Shown here one piece after another: positions 26,765 through 37,945 of a DNA stretch of 64,000 nt. The notes beneath the pieces are model-generated. The model had not been told where the DNA came from. It made no database searches and saw nothing but the letters and a program-made list of their open reading frames with translations. The stretch is from Aureibaculum algae (lineage in GTDB: Bacteria > Bacteroidota > Bacteroidia > Flavobacteriales > Flavobacteriaceae): the NCBI RefSeq assembly GCF_006065315.1, contig NZ_CP040749.1:3610501-3674500 (forward strand), read 5' to 3'. A program made the translations under genes and the position numbers. Numbering within the stretch: position 1 is the stretch's first letter; each line of letters begins with the position of its first letter.

Positions 26765-29077
26765 TTATTTCACTACAATTTCATCTATCCATATTTGTGA
26801 AGAGCTTCCACTTTTATGATGTCCTTCAGGTATTATCTCAAAACCGCTTGCCTTAAATTTTAACATTTTCACTTTAACAGGATCAAAAGATATAGTTGTA
26901 CTTACCTTATTTCTTCCTTGTTCTGACGCCTCTTCTAATTGTTCTTTTTTAGCCAATAACGTATAGGTTTTTCCATCAACGGAGCCAAAAACTTCAATTT
27001 CTTTTGGTGGATAAATACCTGATATAGTAAATCTTAACCCATCAAATTGTATTTTTTTAACTTCAGTCTCTTTGCCTAAATTAATAGTCAATTCAACCTT
27101 ATTAGAAAAATGATACCATGCTTTATCACCTTTTGAAAGAGCCCCGTAACTTAAATCCGTCATTTCTTTAATTTCCTTACCTTTTTCATTTAAAACGTTG
27201 GAATTTTTAGCTAAATGAACAGGGAATTTTTTAGAAGAAATATACCCAACGGCTTTTTCATTTTTAAATGCTCTTGCTTTTAATTCTGAATTTTCTGATA
27301 TAGTTAAACCATTTTCATATTTAGGCGATTTATAAGATGGTTCTGTGCCGTCCAAGGTATAATGAATAGTTAACCCTTCCACTTCTGTTTTCATTGTTAC
27401 TTCAATCTCTTTTCCATTTCCTTTATGATCTATCCAAGGACTAAAAGCACTTACAGCATACCGCACTTCTTGAGCGTCAAGCCTATCGAATTGCGTTAAA
27501 AGCCTGTTCGTAAAATCATTCCAATTTTTCTTTTCATGAGGTGTCCATGCCGTTTCAGCAATTGCGTAAACTCTAGGAAAAGTCATATAGGTAAGTTTAC
27601 TCCAATCACTAATAGATTCTGTCCACAAATTCGCTTGAATTCCTTTTATTAATTTTCCTTCTTCCGTATTTAAGGTATCTGGAATAACCTTATAACTATA
27701 AGCTTTTGAAAGTAATAAACGTGAATATCCTAAATTAGGTTCTAAATCGTCATGACCTTGTTTTAAATCTATATAACAATAATTACTTGGCGTCATAATT
27801 ACTTCATGACCTGCTTTTGCAGAAGCGATACCTCCTCTTTCTCCTCGCCAACTCATTACTGTAGCGTTAGGAGCCAAACCACCTTCCAAAATTTCATCCC
27901 AACCGATCATGATACGATTTCGAGAATTAATTATTTTTTCTATTCTTTTAATAAAGTAACTTTGTAATTCATGTTCATCTTTTAATTTCTCCTGCTTCAT
28001 TCTTTGCTGAGCAAAAGGGTCTACTTTCCATTGCTCTTTATTACACTCATCACCACCAATGTGTACATACTTATAAGGAAACAAATCCATTATTTCATTT
28101 AACATTTTCTCCGCGAACTGAAACGTTTCTTCTTTTCCAGGGTTATACGTATTATTTTTAAAAACACCTCCAGTGGCAACATAAGGTAAAGCATTAACAC
28201 AGCCAATTTCTGGATAAGCTGCAATGGTTGCTTGAGCATGGCCTGGCATATCAATTTCAGGAATAATTTCAATGTTTCGCTCTTTAGCATAAGCAATAAT
28301 TTCTTTAACATCCTCTTGAGTATAAAAACCTCCATAGGTTGCCTTTTCACCAGGTTTTTGTGCAGGTCGGCCCCACCAATCAGATTTATTCTCGTCTGTA
28401 TGATTGTAATCCATTCTCCAAGCCCCAATTTCCGTAAGTTTTGGATAACTCTTTATCTCTATTCTCCACCCTTGATCATCTGCTAAATGCCAATGAAATC
28501 TATTCAACTTGAGTTCACCCATAAAATCAATTACATCTTTTACCTGATCTTTTGAAAAGAAATGTCGAGAAACGTCAAGCATATAACCTCGCCAACCAAA
28601 AGCTGGGTAATCATCAATAGTTACAACTGGTATACCCCAACGAATACTTTTCTGTGATTTTTCATAAATAGCTATGGGTAATAATTGTTTTAAAGTTTGT
28701 AAAGCATAGTAAAACCCAGCATTTGTTGCTGCTTGTATAGTAATGCTATTTTTAGTTGCTTTTAAAGTATAACCTTCAGGCTTTATAGATACATTGGTGC
28801 TAAAATTAATATCACCTTGCCCTCCTATTTTGATTTCAGGTATCCAACCTGCAACTTTTTGAAATTGACTAAAAAATTTTGAAACTATAACATGCTGCTC
28901 TTCATTCTCAACCGTAATTATTGAAGTTGATTTAATTTCAAAATGCCCTTTACCATCCACTTGACTTATTGGTTTAGGAATTATATCAGCTCGTCCGATT
29001 TGTAGTTCATCTTCTTTTTTGTCACATGCATTTAACACCAACAAACAAAACACTAATCTTATAATAAATCTATACAT
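26765..29077 (-). CDS. Beta-N-acetylhexosaminidase, GH20, lipoprotein
   Basis: A 770-residue GH20 enzyme, first gene of the long minus-strand cluster. The lipobox LNAC is followed by DKKEDE, an acidic stretch compatible with surface export. An N-terminal GH20b-type domain (~30-155) is followed by the catalytic barrel with WRGYMLDVSRHFF, HWHLADDQGWRIEI and HIGGDECNKEQW, where Asp343-Glu344 is the substrate-assisted catalytic pair. After it come a chitobiase C-terminal-like domain (IHYTLDGTEPSY, ~555-620) and an F5/8 type C-like domain (~630-770). It removes terminal beta-linked GlcNAc or GalNAc. Its presence with GH2 and the fucosidases argues for a glycan with N-acetylhexosamine in addition to fucose. 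Confidence 0.93.
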   Translation of the reverse strand: MYRFIIRLVFCLLVLNACDKKEDELQIGRADIIPKPISQVDGKGHFEIKSTSIITVENEEQHVIVSKFFSQFQKVAGWIPEIKIGGQGDINFSTNVSIKPEGYTLKATKNSITIQAATNAGFYYALQTLKQLLPIAIYEKSQKSIRWGIPVVTIDDYPAFGWRGYMLDVSRHFFSKDQVKDVIDFMGELKLNRFHWHLADDQGWRIEIKSYPKLTEIGAWRMDYNHTDENKSDWWGRPAQKPGEKATYGGFYTQEDVKEIIAYAKERNIEIIPEIDMPGHAQATIAAYPEIGCVNALPYVATGGVFKNNTYNPGKEETFQFAEKMLNEIMDLFPYKYVHIGGDECNKEQWKVDPFAQQRMKQEKLKDEHELQSYFIKRIEKIINSRNRIMIGWDEILEGGLAPNATVMSWRGERGGIASAKAGHEVIMTPSNYCYIDLKQGHDDLEPNLGYSRLLLSKAYSYKVIPDTLNTEEGKLIKGIQANLWTESISDWSKLTYMTFPRVYAIAETAWTPHEKKNWNDFTNRLLTQFDRLDAQEVRYAVSAFSPWIDHKGNGKEIEVTMKTEVEGLTIHYTLDGTEPSYKSPKYENGLTISENSELKARAFKNEKAVGYISSKKFPVHLAKNSNVLNEKGKEIKEMTDLSYGALSKGDKAWYHFSNKVELTINLGKETEVKKIQFDGLRFTISGIYPPKEIEVFGSVDGKTYTLLAKKEQLEEASEQGRNKVSTTISFDPVKVKMLKFKASGFEIIPEGHHKSGSSSQIWIDEIVVK

Positions 29078-29334
29078 AAATATCTACCGTTTATATTTTT
29101 AGTTATAACCTATTTTAATTAATTATAGCATTAAATATTAGAATCTGCTTTTATTATATTCTAAAAATCCTTACCTAAAAAGTATTCATTTAAAATGAAA
29201 AAAATCACCAAAGAATTTCAAGTAATAATCATTATTATTACTCCAAATTAAAAACAAGTAAAAATAGTATTATCGAGTATTTATAACAAATACTAAAGAT
29301 TATAATACTAATACTTTTTTTGCTTTTAAATAGT
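29078..29334. other. AT-rich intergenic region before GH20
   Basis: These 257 bp separate the AraC-type gene from GH20 and must contain the main promoter of the long minus-strand cluster unless it is read through from the regulator gene. I found no full TAnnTTTG element on the minus strand. The only structure noted is a loose inverted repeat, GAGTATTT-ATAAC-AAATACTA, around 29274-29295. A promoter that departs from consensus would fit activator dependence. Confidence 0.3.
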
Positions 29335-30195
29335 TTAATTCGAATGAATCTTAACATATTGCGTAGGTGACATTTCTTTTATTTTTCTAAATTGTCTATT
29401 AAAATTGGAAATATTATTATAACCGCATTCATAGCAAATAGATGTTATGTTTTGTTTATTTTCAATTAACAATTTACAGGCAAACCCTATTCGTAATTCA
29501 TTTAAATAAGCGGTAAATGTTTTTCTATGCATACGCTTAAAGAATCGACTAAATGAAGAATTATTCATTTTAACAGCGTTAGCAACATCTATTGAAGTAA
29601 TAGGTTGATTAAAGTTGTTAAAAATAAATTCGTATGCCTTATCTAAAGTTCTATTTTCCGTTTTATTGAAAGTTTTAATATAACCTGAACTAACTAAATT
29701 TTCAGATTTTGAATTAGATAACTTATGAAGTATCTTAATGAAATTTATAATGCGAGTAAAAGGATCAACTGACTTTAGGCTTACAATATCTTCAATTAGT
29801 TCTTTCTTTACGTCAAAAAATTTAATCCCCTGTCCTGAATGATTTATCATTTGGAGAATTCTTTTCATTTCAAACATATTTAAAAAAATTTCTCCTAAAA
29901 AATATTTATTAAAATGAATTGCAATCGCTTCTGAAGATAATTCAGAATCTTCGTTAAAATAAACCTCATCGTTCAGCCATATATGGGGTATGTCTTCCCC
30001 AATTAAAACGACATCATTTTCTTTAAAATTAATAATACCATCACCAATAAAAAGTGTACCTGTACTTTTTAATATTAAAACTAGTTCTAATTCTGGATGA
30101 TGATGCCATACTTTTAAAAAAAATGGATACTCATCATGAGCTATTGTGAAGGAACTATCATTTGTACTCGTTCTGTTTAATCGATGTAGTTTCAA
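29335..30195 (-). CDS. AraC-family transcriptional regulator with cupin sensor domain
   Basis: A 286-residue one-component regulator. Residues ~15-110 form a cupin-like sensor domain (WHHHPELELVLILKSTGTLFIGDG is the typical opening), and ~185-286 a double helix-turn-helix of AraC/XylS type (NNSSFSRFFKRMHRKTF, ICYECGYNNISNFNRQFRKIKEMSPTQY). Such proteins sense a small sugar and activate neighbouring catabolic operons. It sits between the GH20-led cluster and the divergent GH2 gene, the usual place for a local regulator of both. No hybrid two-component sensor or ECF sigma/anti-sigma pair is present, so this is the only visible regulator of the locus. The inducer is probably a fucose-containing mono- or disaccharide. 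Confidence 0.9.
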   Translation of the reverse strand: MKLHRLNRTSTNDSSFTIAHDEYPFFLKVWHHHPELELVLILKSTGTLFIGDGIINFKENDVVLIGEDIPHIWLNDEVYFNEDSELSSEAIAIHFNKYFLGEIFLNMFEMKRILQMINHSGQGIKFFDVKKELIEDIVSLKSVDPFTRIINFIKILHKLSNSKSENLVSSGYIKTFNKTENRTLDKAYEFIFNNFNQPITSIDVANAVKMNNSSFSRFFKRMHRKTFTAYLNELRIGFACKLLIENKQNITSICYECGYNNISNFNRQFRKIKEMSPTQYVKIHSN

Positions 30196-30292
30196 TTATT
30201 TGGTTTTGGGTTATGTAAAAATATACAAATGCGATTATAAAAATTTGATTTAGGCAAAAAAAATATCATTATCCATCTAATTATAGGTAGGG

Positions 30293-30318
30293 TTGAATCT
30301 AATTCAACATTATATTTG
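30293..30318 (+). promoter_or_regulatory. Candidate GH2 promoter and palindromic operator
   Basis: TATATTTG at 30311-30318 matches the Bacteroidota -7 element. The -33 position lacks TTTG; instead a palindrome TTGAAT-CTA-ATTCAA (30293-30307) ends 3 bp before the -7 element. A non-consensus -33 with a palindrome there suggests a regulated promoter. The start codon is 158 bp downstream, leaving a long leader in which further TTCAA/TTGAA half-sites occur (30374, 30380, 30396). Confidence 0.4.
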
Positions 30319-30470
30319 CGATGTAATTAAATGCGGACACCTCATCACGTTACTTTTTTAAATATATTTGAGTTCAAATTCAAATATGTTTTTTTTTGAA
30401 TCGACCTTTTTAATTTTACCTATAATCAAAATTTGACAAATACACTGTTTAAATTAACACAACCAATTAA

Positions 30471-33779
<3,309 letters not shown>

Positions 33780-33946
33780 TTTTTAATTGTATTCTATTTT
33801 AATTCAATTATCGATGATTTATAAAAAAACTATCATATAGAATAGAATGAACTTCCTACTGTAAATAAATAGTTATACTTTTATTACTTCGGATTAAATT
33901 TGAAATGTATCTTATAACTGTATAACTGTTATGAAGTTATAACCCT

Positions 33947-34159
33947 GTGATAAAAATATATAATAAAGCATCCCGAATCCTATTTTCAACTTTATATTTG
34001 GTATATGGCTGTATTATTCTTAAAACCATTCAATCTAATGATGTTCAAGAAATGGACTTATTTGGAAAAGTAAAATCCTATTGTTTAAATAGGATTTACA
34101 AAAGATTAACTATTGTTCATCCCAACCTTAACCTCTCCTGCAAATACAATCCCTTTTAA
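33947..34159 (+). pseudogene. Possible truncated lipoprotein gene
   Basis: A 70-codon frame beginning with GTG encodes a hydrophobic segment ending in a lipobox-like VYGC, then EMDLFGKVKSY. The short LxGKVKS pattern soon after the lipid anchor is one I associate with Bacteroidota lipoproteins of unknown function. The frame then loses protein character at an inverted repeat (34073-34080 with 34090-34097) and ends inside a direct repeat. It may be what is left of a gene cut by recombination. It could equally be a chance frame; there is no good ribosome binding site. Confidence 0.3.
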
Positions 34160-34173
34160 AGCTATCGCTTTTA
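34139..34173 (+). repeat. Direct repeat copy 1 (35 bp)
   Basis: TGCAAATACAATCCC followed by an A/T change and then AAAGCTATCGCTTTTA. It is nearly identical to the segment 34250-34284, 111 bp further on. Only the second copy carries a right arm that completes a terminator hairpin. Confidence 0.7.
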
Positions 34174-34249
34174 TTTCTATTCTGCTTAGCAAAGAAATAT
34201 TCTCATTAAAATGGGATTAACTAACGTTGATCCCTAATAAGACCGCTAC

Positions 34250-34284
34250 TGCAAATACAATCCCCTATAAAGCTATCGCTTTTA
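34250..34284 (+). repeat. Direct repeat copy 2 (35 bp)
   Basis: Second copy of the repeat at 34139-34173, also beginning TGCAAATACAATCCC. It overlaps the left arm of the hairpin at 34259-34291. Duplication of a terminator region is the simplest explanation. The interval 33780-34382 contains no intact gene; apart from these repeats, the remnant frame and the hairpins I see nothing in it. Confidence 0.7.
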
Positions 34285-34300
34285 TGGGATTTTTTATTTT
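34259..34300 (+). terminator. Hairpin terminator, plus strand
   Basis: Imperfect stem AATCCC/GGGATT (34259-34264 with 34286-34291) with inner AAAGC-TATC-GCTTT, followed by a run of T. This is a rho-independent terminator shape for plus-strand transcripts; the only plus-strand gene before it is GH2, about 480 bp upstream. Confidence 0.55.
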
Positions 34301-34340
34301 TATTCTTAGAAAAGCGAGCTTTTCACGCCTAAAAATAAAA

Positions 34341-34371
34341 AATCCCGCAACAGCTATGCTGTTGCGGGATT
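34341..34371 (-). terminator. tRNA-Val terminator
   Basis: A perfect 14-bp stem, AATCCCGCAACAGC with GCTGTTGCGGGATT, and a 3-base loop. On the minus strand it is followed by TTTTTATTTTT. It lies 11 bp after the 3' end of the tRNA-Val gene, whose transcript it ends. Confidence 0.85.
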
Positions 34372-34382
34372 GTGATTGATGT

Positions 34383-34456
34383 GGGCAATGAGGGATTCGA
34401 ACCCCCGACCCCCTCGGTGTAAACGAGGTGCTCTGAACCAACTGAGCTAATTGCCC
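34383..34456 (-). tRNA. tRNA-Val (anticodon UAC)
   Basis: Read on the minus strand, the 74 bases fold as a tRNA: acceptor arms GGGCAAT and ATTGCCC, a D arm beginning TAGCTCAGTTGG, anticodon stem CCTCG/CGAGG with loop TTTACAC (anticodon TAC, reading valine GUN codons), and a T arm with GGTTCGAATCC. The CCA end is not encoded. It has its own consensus promoter upstream and a strong terminator downstream. Confidence 0.97.
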
Positions 34457-34496
34457 TATTTCAATTACTAGAGGACTTATTGTCCTAAAGCGGATG

Positions 34497-34527
34497 CAAA
34501 TATAAATTAGTTTTTCATTATCACAAA
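34497..34527 (-). promoter_or_regulatory. Consensus Bacteroidota promoter of tRNA-Val
   Basis: On the minus strand: TTTG (34524-34527), 19 bp, then TATATTTG (34497-34504). This is an exact match to the phylum's housekeeping promoter (-33 TTTG, -7 TAnnTTTG). The first transcribed base would be near 34490, about 34 bases before the mature tRNA 5' end. Confidence 0.85.
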
Positions 34528-34555
34528 GGTTTTTTAATAAAAAATTAAATTAATT

Positions 34556-35773
34556 TTAAACCACCTCAGCAACTACAAATGTACTACCTCCTACAAAAAT
34601 TAAATCTGTACTTTTTGCGTTACTTTTTGCCGCATTTAAAGCCTGTAATACAGACGAATACGATAATCCATTAATTTGAAAACTACTCGCTTCAATACGT
34701 AACTCATCAGCATCTAAACCACGAGGAATATCTGGTCTACAAAAATAATATATTGCATTTTTTGGAAATAATGGCAATACACTACTCAAATCCTTATCAT
34801 TTACCACTCCAATAACGATATGCAACTTCTCAAAAACTTGTTCTGCCAATTGTTTTAAGACATAAGTTAAGCCTTCTTTGTTATGTGCGGTATCACAAAT
34901 TATGAATGGATTATGACCTAACGTTTGCCAACGACCTAACAAACCTGTATTTTTTACAACTTCCAAGAGTCCCTTTTTAATCTCTTTATCCGAGATTTTA
35001 AATCCTTGCTTTCTTAAAACTAACAAAGTTTGAACAGCTGCTTTACTATTCTTTTGCTGGTAAAGGCCAAGTAAGTCACTTTTATAATCTTCAGTAACCT
35101 CATCATCAGCAAAATAAAGTGGTGCCGCTAATTCTTCAGATCGCTTTAAAAAAACATTTTGTACTTCTGGTTGCCGTTCACTTACTACAACTGGAATACC
35201 CTTTTTGATAATACCTGCTTTTTCAAAGGCTATTTCAGGCAACGTGTTACCTAACATCTGAGTATGGTCAAATCCGATATTAGTAATTACAGAAACTTCT
35301 GGAATTATAATATTCGTAGAATCTAATCTACCTCCAAGACCAACTTCTATGATCGCAATGTCAACTTCTTGTTTGGTAAAATAATCAAAAGCCAATCCAA
35401 CCGTCATTTCAAAAAATGATAATTTTTGTTGCTCTAAAAAAGTCTTATTATTCTTTATAAACTGAACAACTTCTTTTTCAGAAATACAGTTACCATTTAT
35501 TTTAATACGCTCTCTAAAGTCTTTTAAATGCGGCGAAGTATACAAACCTACTTTATAACCAGCTTCATGTAAAACAGACGCTATCATATGGCTTGTTGAA
35601 CCTTTTCCGTTCGTTCCGGCAACATGTACACTTTTAAACTTTTGATGTGGATTACCAAGGTGTGCTGTTAAAGATAAGGTGTTGGTCAAATCTTTTTTAA
35701 ATGCAATTTTGCCTTGACGTTGATACATTGGAAGTTGTGAGAACATCCAATCTAATGTTGCTTTGTAAGTCAA
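34556..35773 (-). CDS. folC: Bifunctional folylpolyglutamate synthase / dihydrofolate synthase
   Basis: A 405-residue Mur-ligase-type enzyme. The P-loop HVAGTNGKGSTSHMIASVL lies near residue 50, followed by GLYTSPHLKDFRERI and GLGGRLDSTNII, and later LLGRWQTLG and DTAHNKEG, all diagnostic for FolC. It joins glutamate to dihydropteroate and extends the polyglutamate tail of folates in the cytoplasm, using ATP. It starts 2 bp after the TonB-like gene's stop, so it is probably the last gene of the exbB-exbD-tonB transcript; this arrangement has no obvious functional logic. Confidence 0.95.
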   Translation of the reverse strand: MTYKATLDWMFSQLPMYQRQGKIAFKKDLTNTLSLTAHLGNPHQKFKSVHVAGTNGKGSTSHMIASVLHEAGYKVGLYTSPHLKDFRERIKINGNCISEKEVVQFIKNNKTFLEQQKLSFFEMTVGLAFDYFTKQEVDIAIIEVGLGGRLDSTNIIIPEVSVITNIGFDHTQMLGNTLPEIAFEKAGIIKKGIPVVVSERQPEVQNVFLKRSEELAAPLYFADDEVTEDYKSDLLGLYQQKNSKAAVQTLLVLRKQGFKISDKEIKKGLLEVVKNTGLLGRWQTLGHNPFIICDTAHNKEGLTYVLKQLAEQVFEKLHIVIGVVNDKDLSSVLPLFPKNAIYYFCRPDIPRGLDADELRIEASSFQINGLSYSSVLQALNAAKSNAKSTDLIFVGGSTFVVAEVV

Positions 35774-35775
35774 TT

Positions 35776-36744
35776 TTAATTCGATAAGGAAAAGTTATAA
35801 ATAATAGAACCTACCTGTTTTGAAGGAGCATTGGTATCTGAGTTAAATTTTGTTTTTAAAGCAGCTTCTTTAGCTCTTTTAAGTAAACATGGAGCAGAAT
35901 TTGTTGTGCCTTTTATACCTGCAGTTGCGGCTAAAACACGTCCACTCTTATCAACCGAAATACTAACAACAACTTTTCCTTGCTCATTACAATCATAAGT
36001 TGGCTTTGGAGTTGAAGTCGCCTTTCTATTTCCTAAACGATAGTTTCCTCCACTTCCACCACCGCCATTGCCGTAATATCCGCTCGCATTTTTATCACCA
36101 TTAGGGTTTCCTTTATCTCCAGCTTTACCATCATCACCATCGCCTCCATTACCAGTTCCGCCCGTTCCATCTCCTTTTCCTAACTTATCGAACATACCAT
36201 CCAAACCTTCTCTTTTAGCAGCTTTTTCCGCTCTATCCTTCGCTTCTTTTGCTTCTTTAGCAGCTTTTTCGGCAGCTTTCTGTTTTCTAATTTGATCTGC
36301 TTTTTGTTTGGCTTCTCTATCCGCTTTACGTTTTGCGTCTTCTATTCTTTTTTTTGTCGCTTCTGCTTTTCTTTCAGCTTCTTTTTGCTTATTTATTTTT
36401 ATAGACTCAGCATTATCATTTGTGATAACATCTTCTGCCTTCGAAGGCGTAACAACAGCCTCTGTTGGTGTTTCTTGAACTTCTTCGACTTCTTCAACAA
36501 CTTCTTCAACCTCTTCTACTTCCTCTTCTACTTCCTCTTGAGAAGCAGATGATGATGGTGCAGGTTCTGACTGAGTATTACCACTACCAACATCTGATGT
36601 ACCAAAATTTACAGCAATACCATACTCTTCTGGTGGATCTAAATATTTTAGCCCGAAGGTAAAAATCAAAAACAACATTATCCCCATTATAATGGCAGTT
36701 AATATTGCTGACTTACGTTTGTATTCTGTATCTAAAAGTTCCAT
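35776..36744 (-). CDS. TonB-like energy transducer
   Basis: A 322-residue protein anchored by one membrane helix (~13-33). Parts in order: a Glu/Val-rich stretch (~70-95), a Lys/Ala/Glu-rich coiled-coil region (~115-185), a Gly-rich linker (~190-245), and a C-terminal domain (~250-322) with VVVSISVDKSGRVLAA, the strand pattern of TonB C-terminal domains. It should couple the ExbB/ExbD proton motor to outer-membrane receptors. It is the third gene of a compact operon (exbB, exbD, this, folC) with gaps of 1-2 bp. It could serve a TolA-like role instead. Confidence 0.75.
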   Translation of the reverse strand: MELLDTEYKRKSAILTAIIMGIMLFLIFTFGLKYLDPPEEYGIAVNFGTSDVGSGNTQSEPAPSSSASQEEVEEEVEEVEEVVEEVEEVQETPTEAVVTPSKAEDVITNDNAESIKINKQKEAERKAEATKKRIEDAKRKADREAKQKADQIRKQKAAEKAAKEAKEAKDRAEKAAKREGLDGMFDKLGKGDGTGGTGNGGDGDDGKAGDKGNPNGDKNASGYYGNGGGGSGGNYRLGNRKATSTPKPTYDCNEQGKVVVSISVDKSGRVLAATAGIKGTTNSAPCLLKRAKEAALKTKFNSDTNAPSKQVGSIIYNFSLSN

Positions 36745-36745
36745 T

Positions 36746-37138
36746 TTAATTCGGTCTAACCGCTAAAATTACTTTGAATTTATTTCTATTGGCAATATCT
36801 AATACATTAACAGCCTTCTCAATCGGCACACCTTCTTCTGCACGTAAAACTATAGTTGGATTATCTTGAGTAGATAAAATTGATAATAAACTTTGTTCAA
36901 TATCCTTTTCACTAACCTTTTCTCTATCTATATAAAAATCTAATCCCTTAGTGATACTGACTGCCACTGATTTATTATTTTCAGTTTTACCTGACGCCTT
37001 TGGCAATAAAATGTCTAAGGCATTTACGGTAACTAATGTTGAAGTTAACATAAAAAATATCAATAACAAGAATACAATATCCGTCATTGACGACATATTA
37101 AATTCAGGACTTACTTTATTTCTACCTCTAAAATCCAT
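36746..37138 (-). CDS. exbD: Biopolymer transporter ExbD/TolR
   Basis: A 130-residue protein with one N-terminal membrane helix (MTDIVFLLLIFFMLTSTLV, ~18-38) that carries the proton-relaying Asp, and a periplasmic domain ending in KFKVILAV. With ExbB it forms the proton-driven motor that energises TonB. The spacing of 2 bp from exbB and 1 bp to the TonB-like gene indicates one operon. Confidence 0.92.
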   Translation of the reverse strand: MDFRGRNKVSPEFNMSSMTDIVFLLLIFFMLTSTLVTVNALDILLPKASGKTENNKSVAVSITKGLDFYIDREKVSEKDIEQSLLSILSTQDNPTIVLRAEEGVPIEKAVNVLDIANRNKFKVILAVRPN

Positions 37139-37140
37139 CT

Positions 37141-37842
37141 CTATGCAGGTTCATTTAAAAGGTCTAAAAAGTCAACCGATTGTGCTTCCATTTGATAAAT
37201 TACTTTATTAGTACGAACAACCAAATGATTATAGGCTATATATGCTATAATACCTACTATTAATCCGGCAACAGTAGTAGTCATTGCTGTATATAATCCG
37301 TCAGATAACATTTTAATGTCAATTTGTCCACCAGCATTCGCTATTTCATGAATTGCAACAATCATTCCAATTACGGTTCCTAAGAATCCAATCATTGGAG
37401 CTGCACCTGCAATCGTGGCGATAACACTTACATTTTTTTCTAATTTATAAATTTCTAATTTACCGGCATTTTCAATTGCAGTATTAATATCCTCTAAAGG
37501 CTTACCAATTCTAGAAACTCCTTTTTCAATAAGTCTAGAGGCTGGTGAAGAGGCTTGTGCACATAAAATTTTTGCAGCTTCTAACTTGCCATTCGATATA
37601 TGATCTCGAATCTGATTCATAAAATTCTTATCAGTTTTTGAGGCTGCTTTAATAGCTAAAAAGCGTTCAAAATAAATGTATAGTGCAATAGCAAGAAGTA
37701 CTACCAAAATGGCGATAATTATCTGACCGCCAAGTCCACCATCCATTATGAGATCATAAATAGATAATGTTTTTTCTTCTGGAATAAGTTCTTCTAAATT
37801 TTCTTGAGCTGTTTCAACACCTTGTTGGATTGTGAGTAACAT
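37141..37842 (-). CDS. exbB: MotA/TolQ/ExbB proton channel family protein
   Basis: A 233-residue membrane protein with three helices (~34-58, ~125-150, ~170-195). GAAPMIGFLGTVIGMI and TTVAGLIVGIIAY are the conserved channel-lining segments of ExbB/TolQ. It forms the oligomeric stator of the ExbBD motor. First gene of the exbB-exbD-tonB-like-folC set. A terminator for the gene upstream lies at 37911-37936, so this operon has its own promoter, not identified. Confidence 0.93.
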   Translation of the reverse strand: MLLTIQQGVETAQENLEELIPEEKTLSIYDLIMDGGLGGQIIIAILVVLLAIALYIYFERFLAIKAASKTDKNFMNQIRDHISNGKLEAAKILCAQASSPASRLIEKGVSRIGKPLEDINTAIENAGKLEIYKLEKNVSVIATIAGAAPMIGFLGTVIGMIVAIHEIANAGGQIDIKMLSDGLYTAMTTTVAGLIVGIIAYIAYNHLVVRTNKVIYQMEAQSVDFLDLLNEPA

Positions 37843-37910
37843 ATAATAGTAGTAGTTTTAGGGATAATAGATAGGTAACGAAATATTTTAAAAAAAATTG
37901 TTTGATTTAT

Positions 37911-37936
37911 AAAAAAAATCCCGCCTTATGGCGGGA
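37911..37936 (-). terminator. nhaD terminator
   Basis: Stem TCCCGCC/GGCGGGA (37919-37925 with 37930-37936), loop of 4, followed on the minus strand by a run of eight T. It stands 9 bp after the nhaD stop codon and ends its transcript. Confidence 0.85.
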
Positions 37937-37945
37937 CTTATATTT

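Noticed and set aside
30245..30292. A consensus TTTG -33 element for GH2
   Set aside because: The TTTG near 30244-30247 is about 63 bp from the -7 element and the TTG at 30293 is only 15 bp away, neither within the 19-21 bp spacing.
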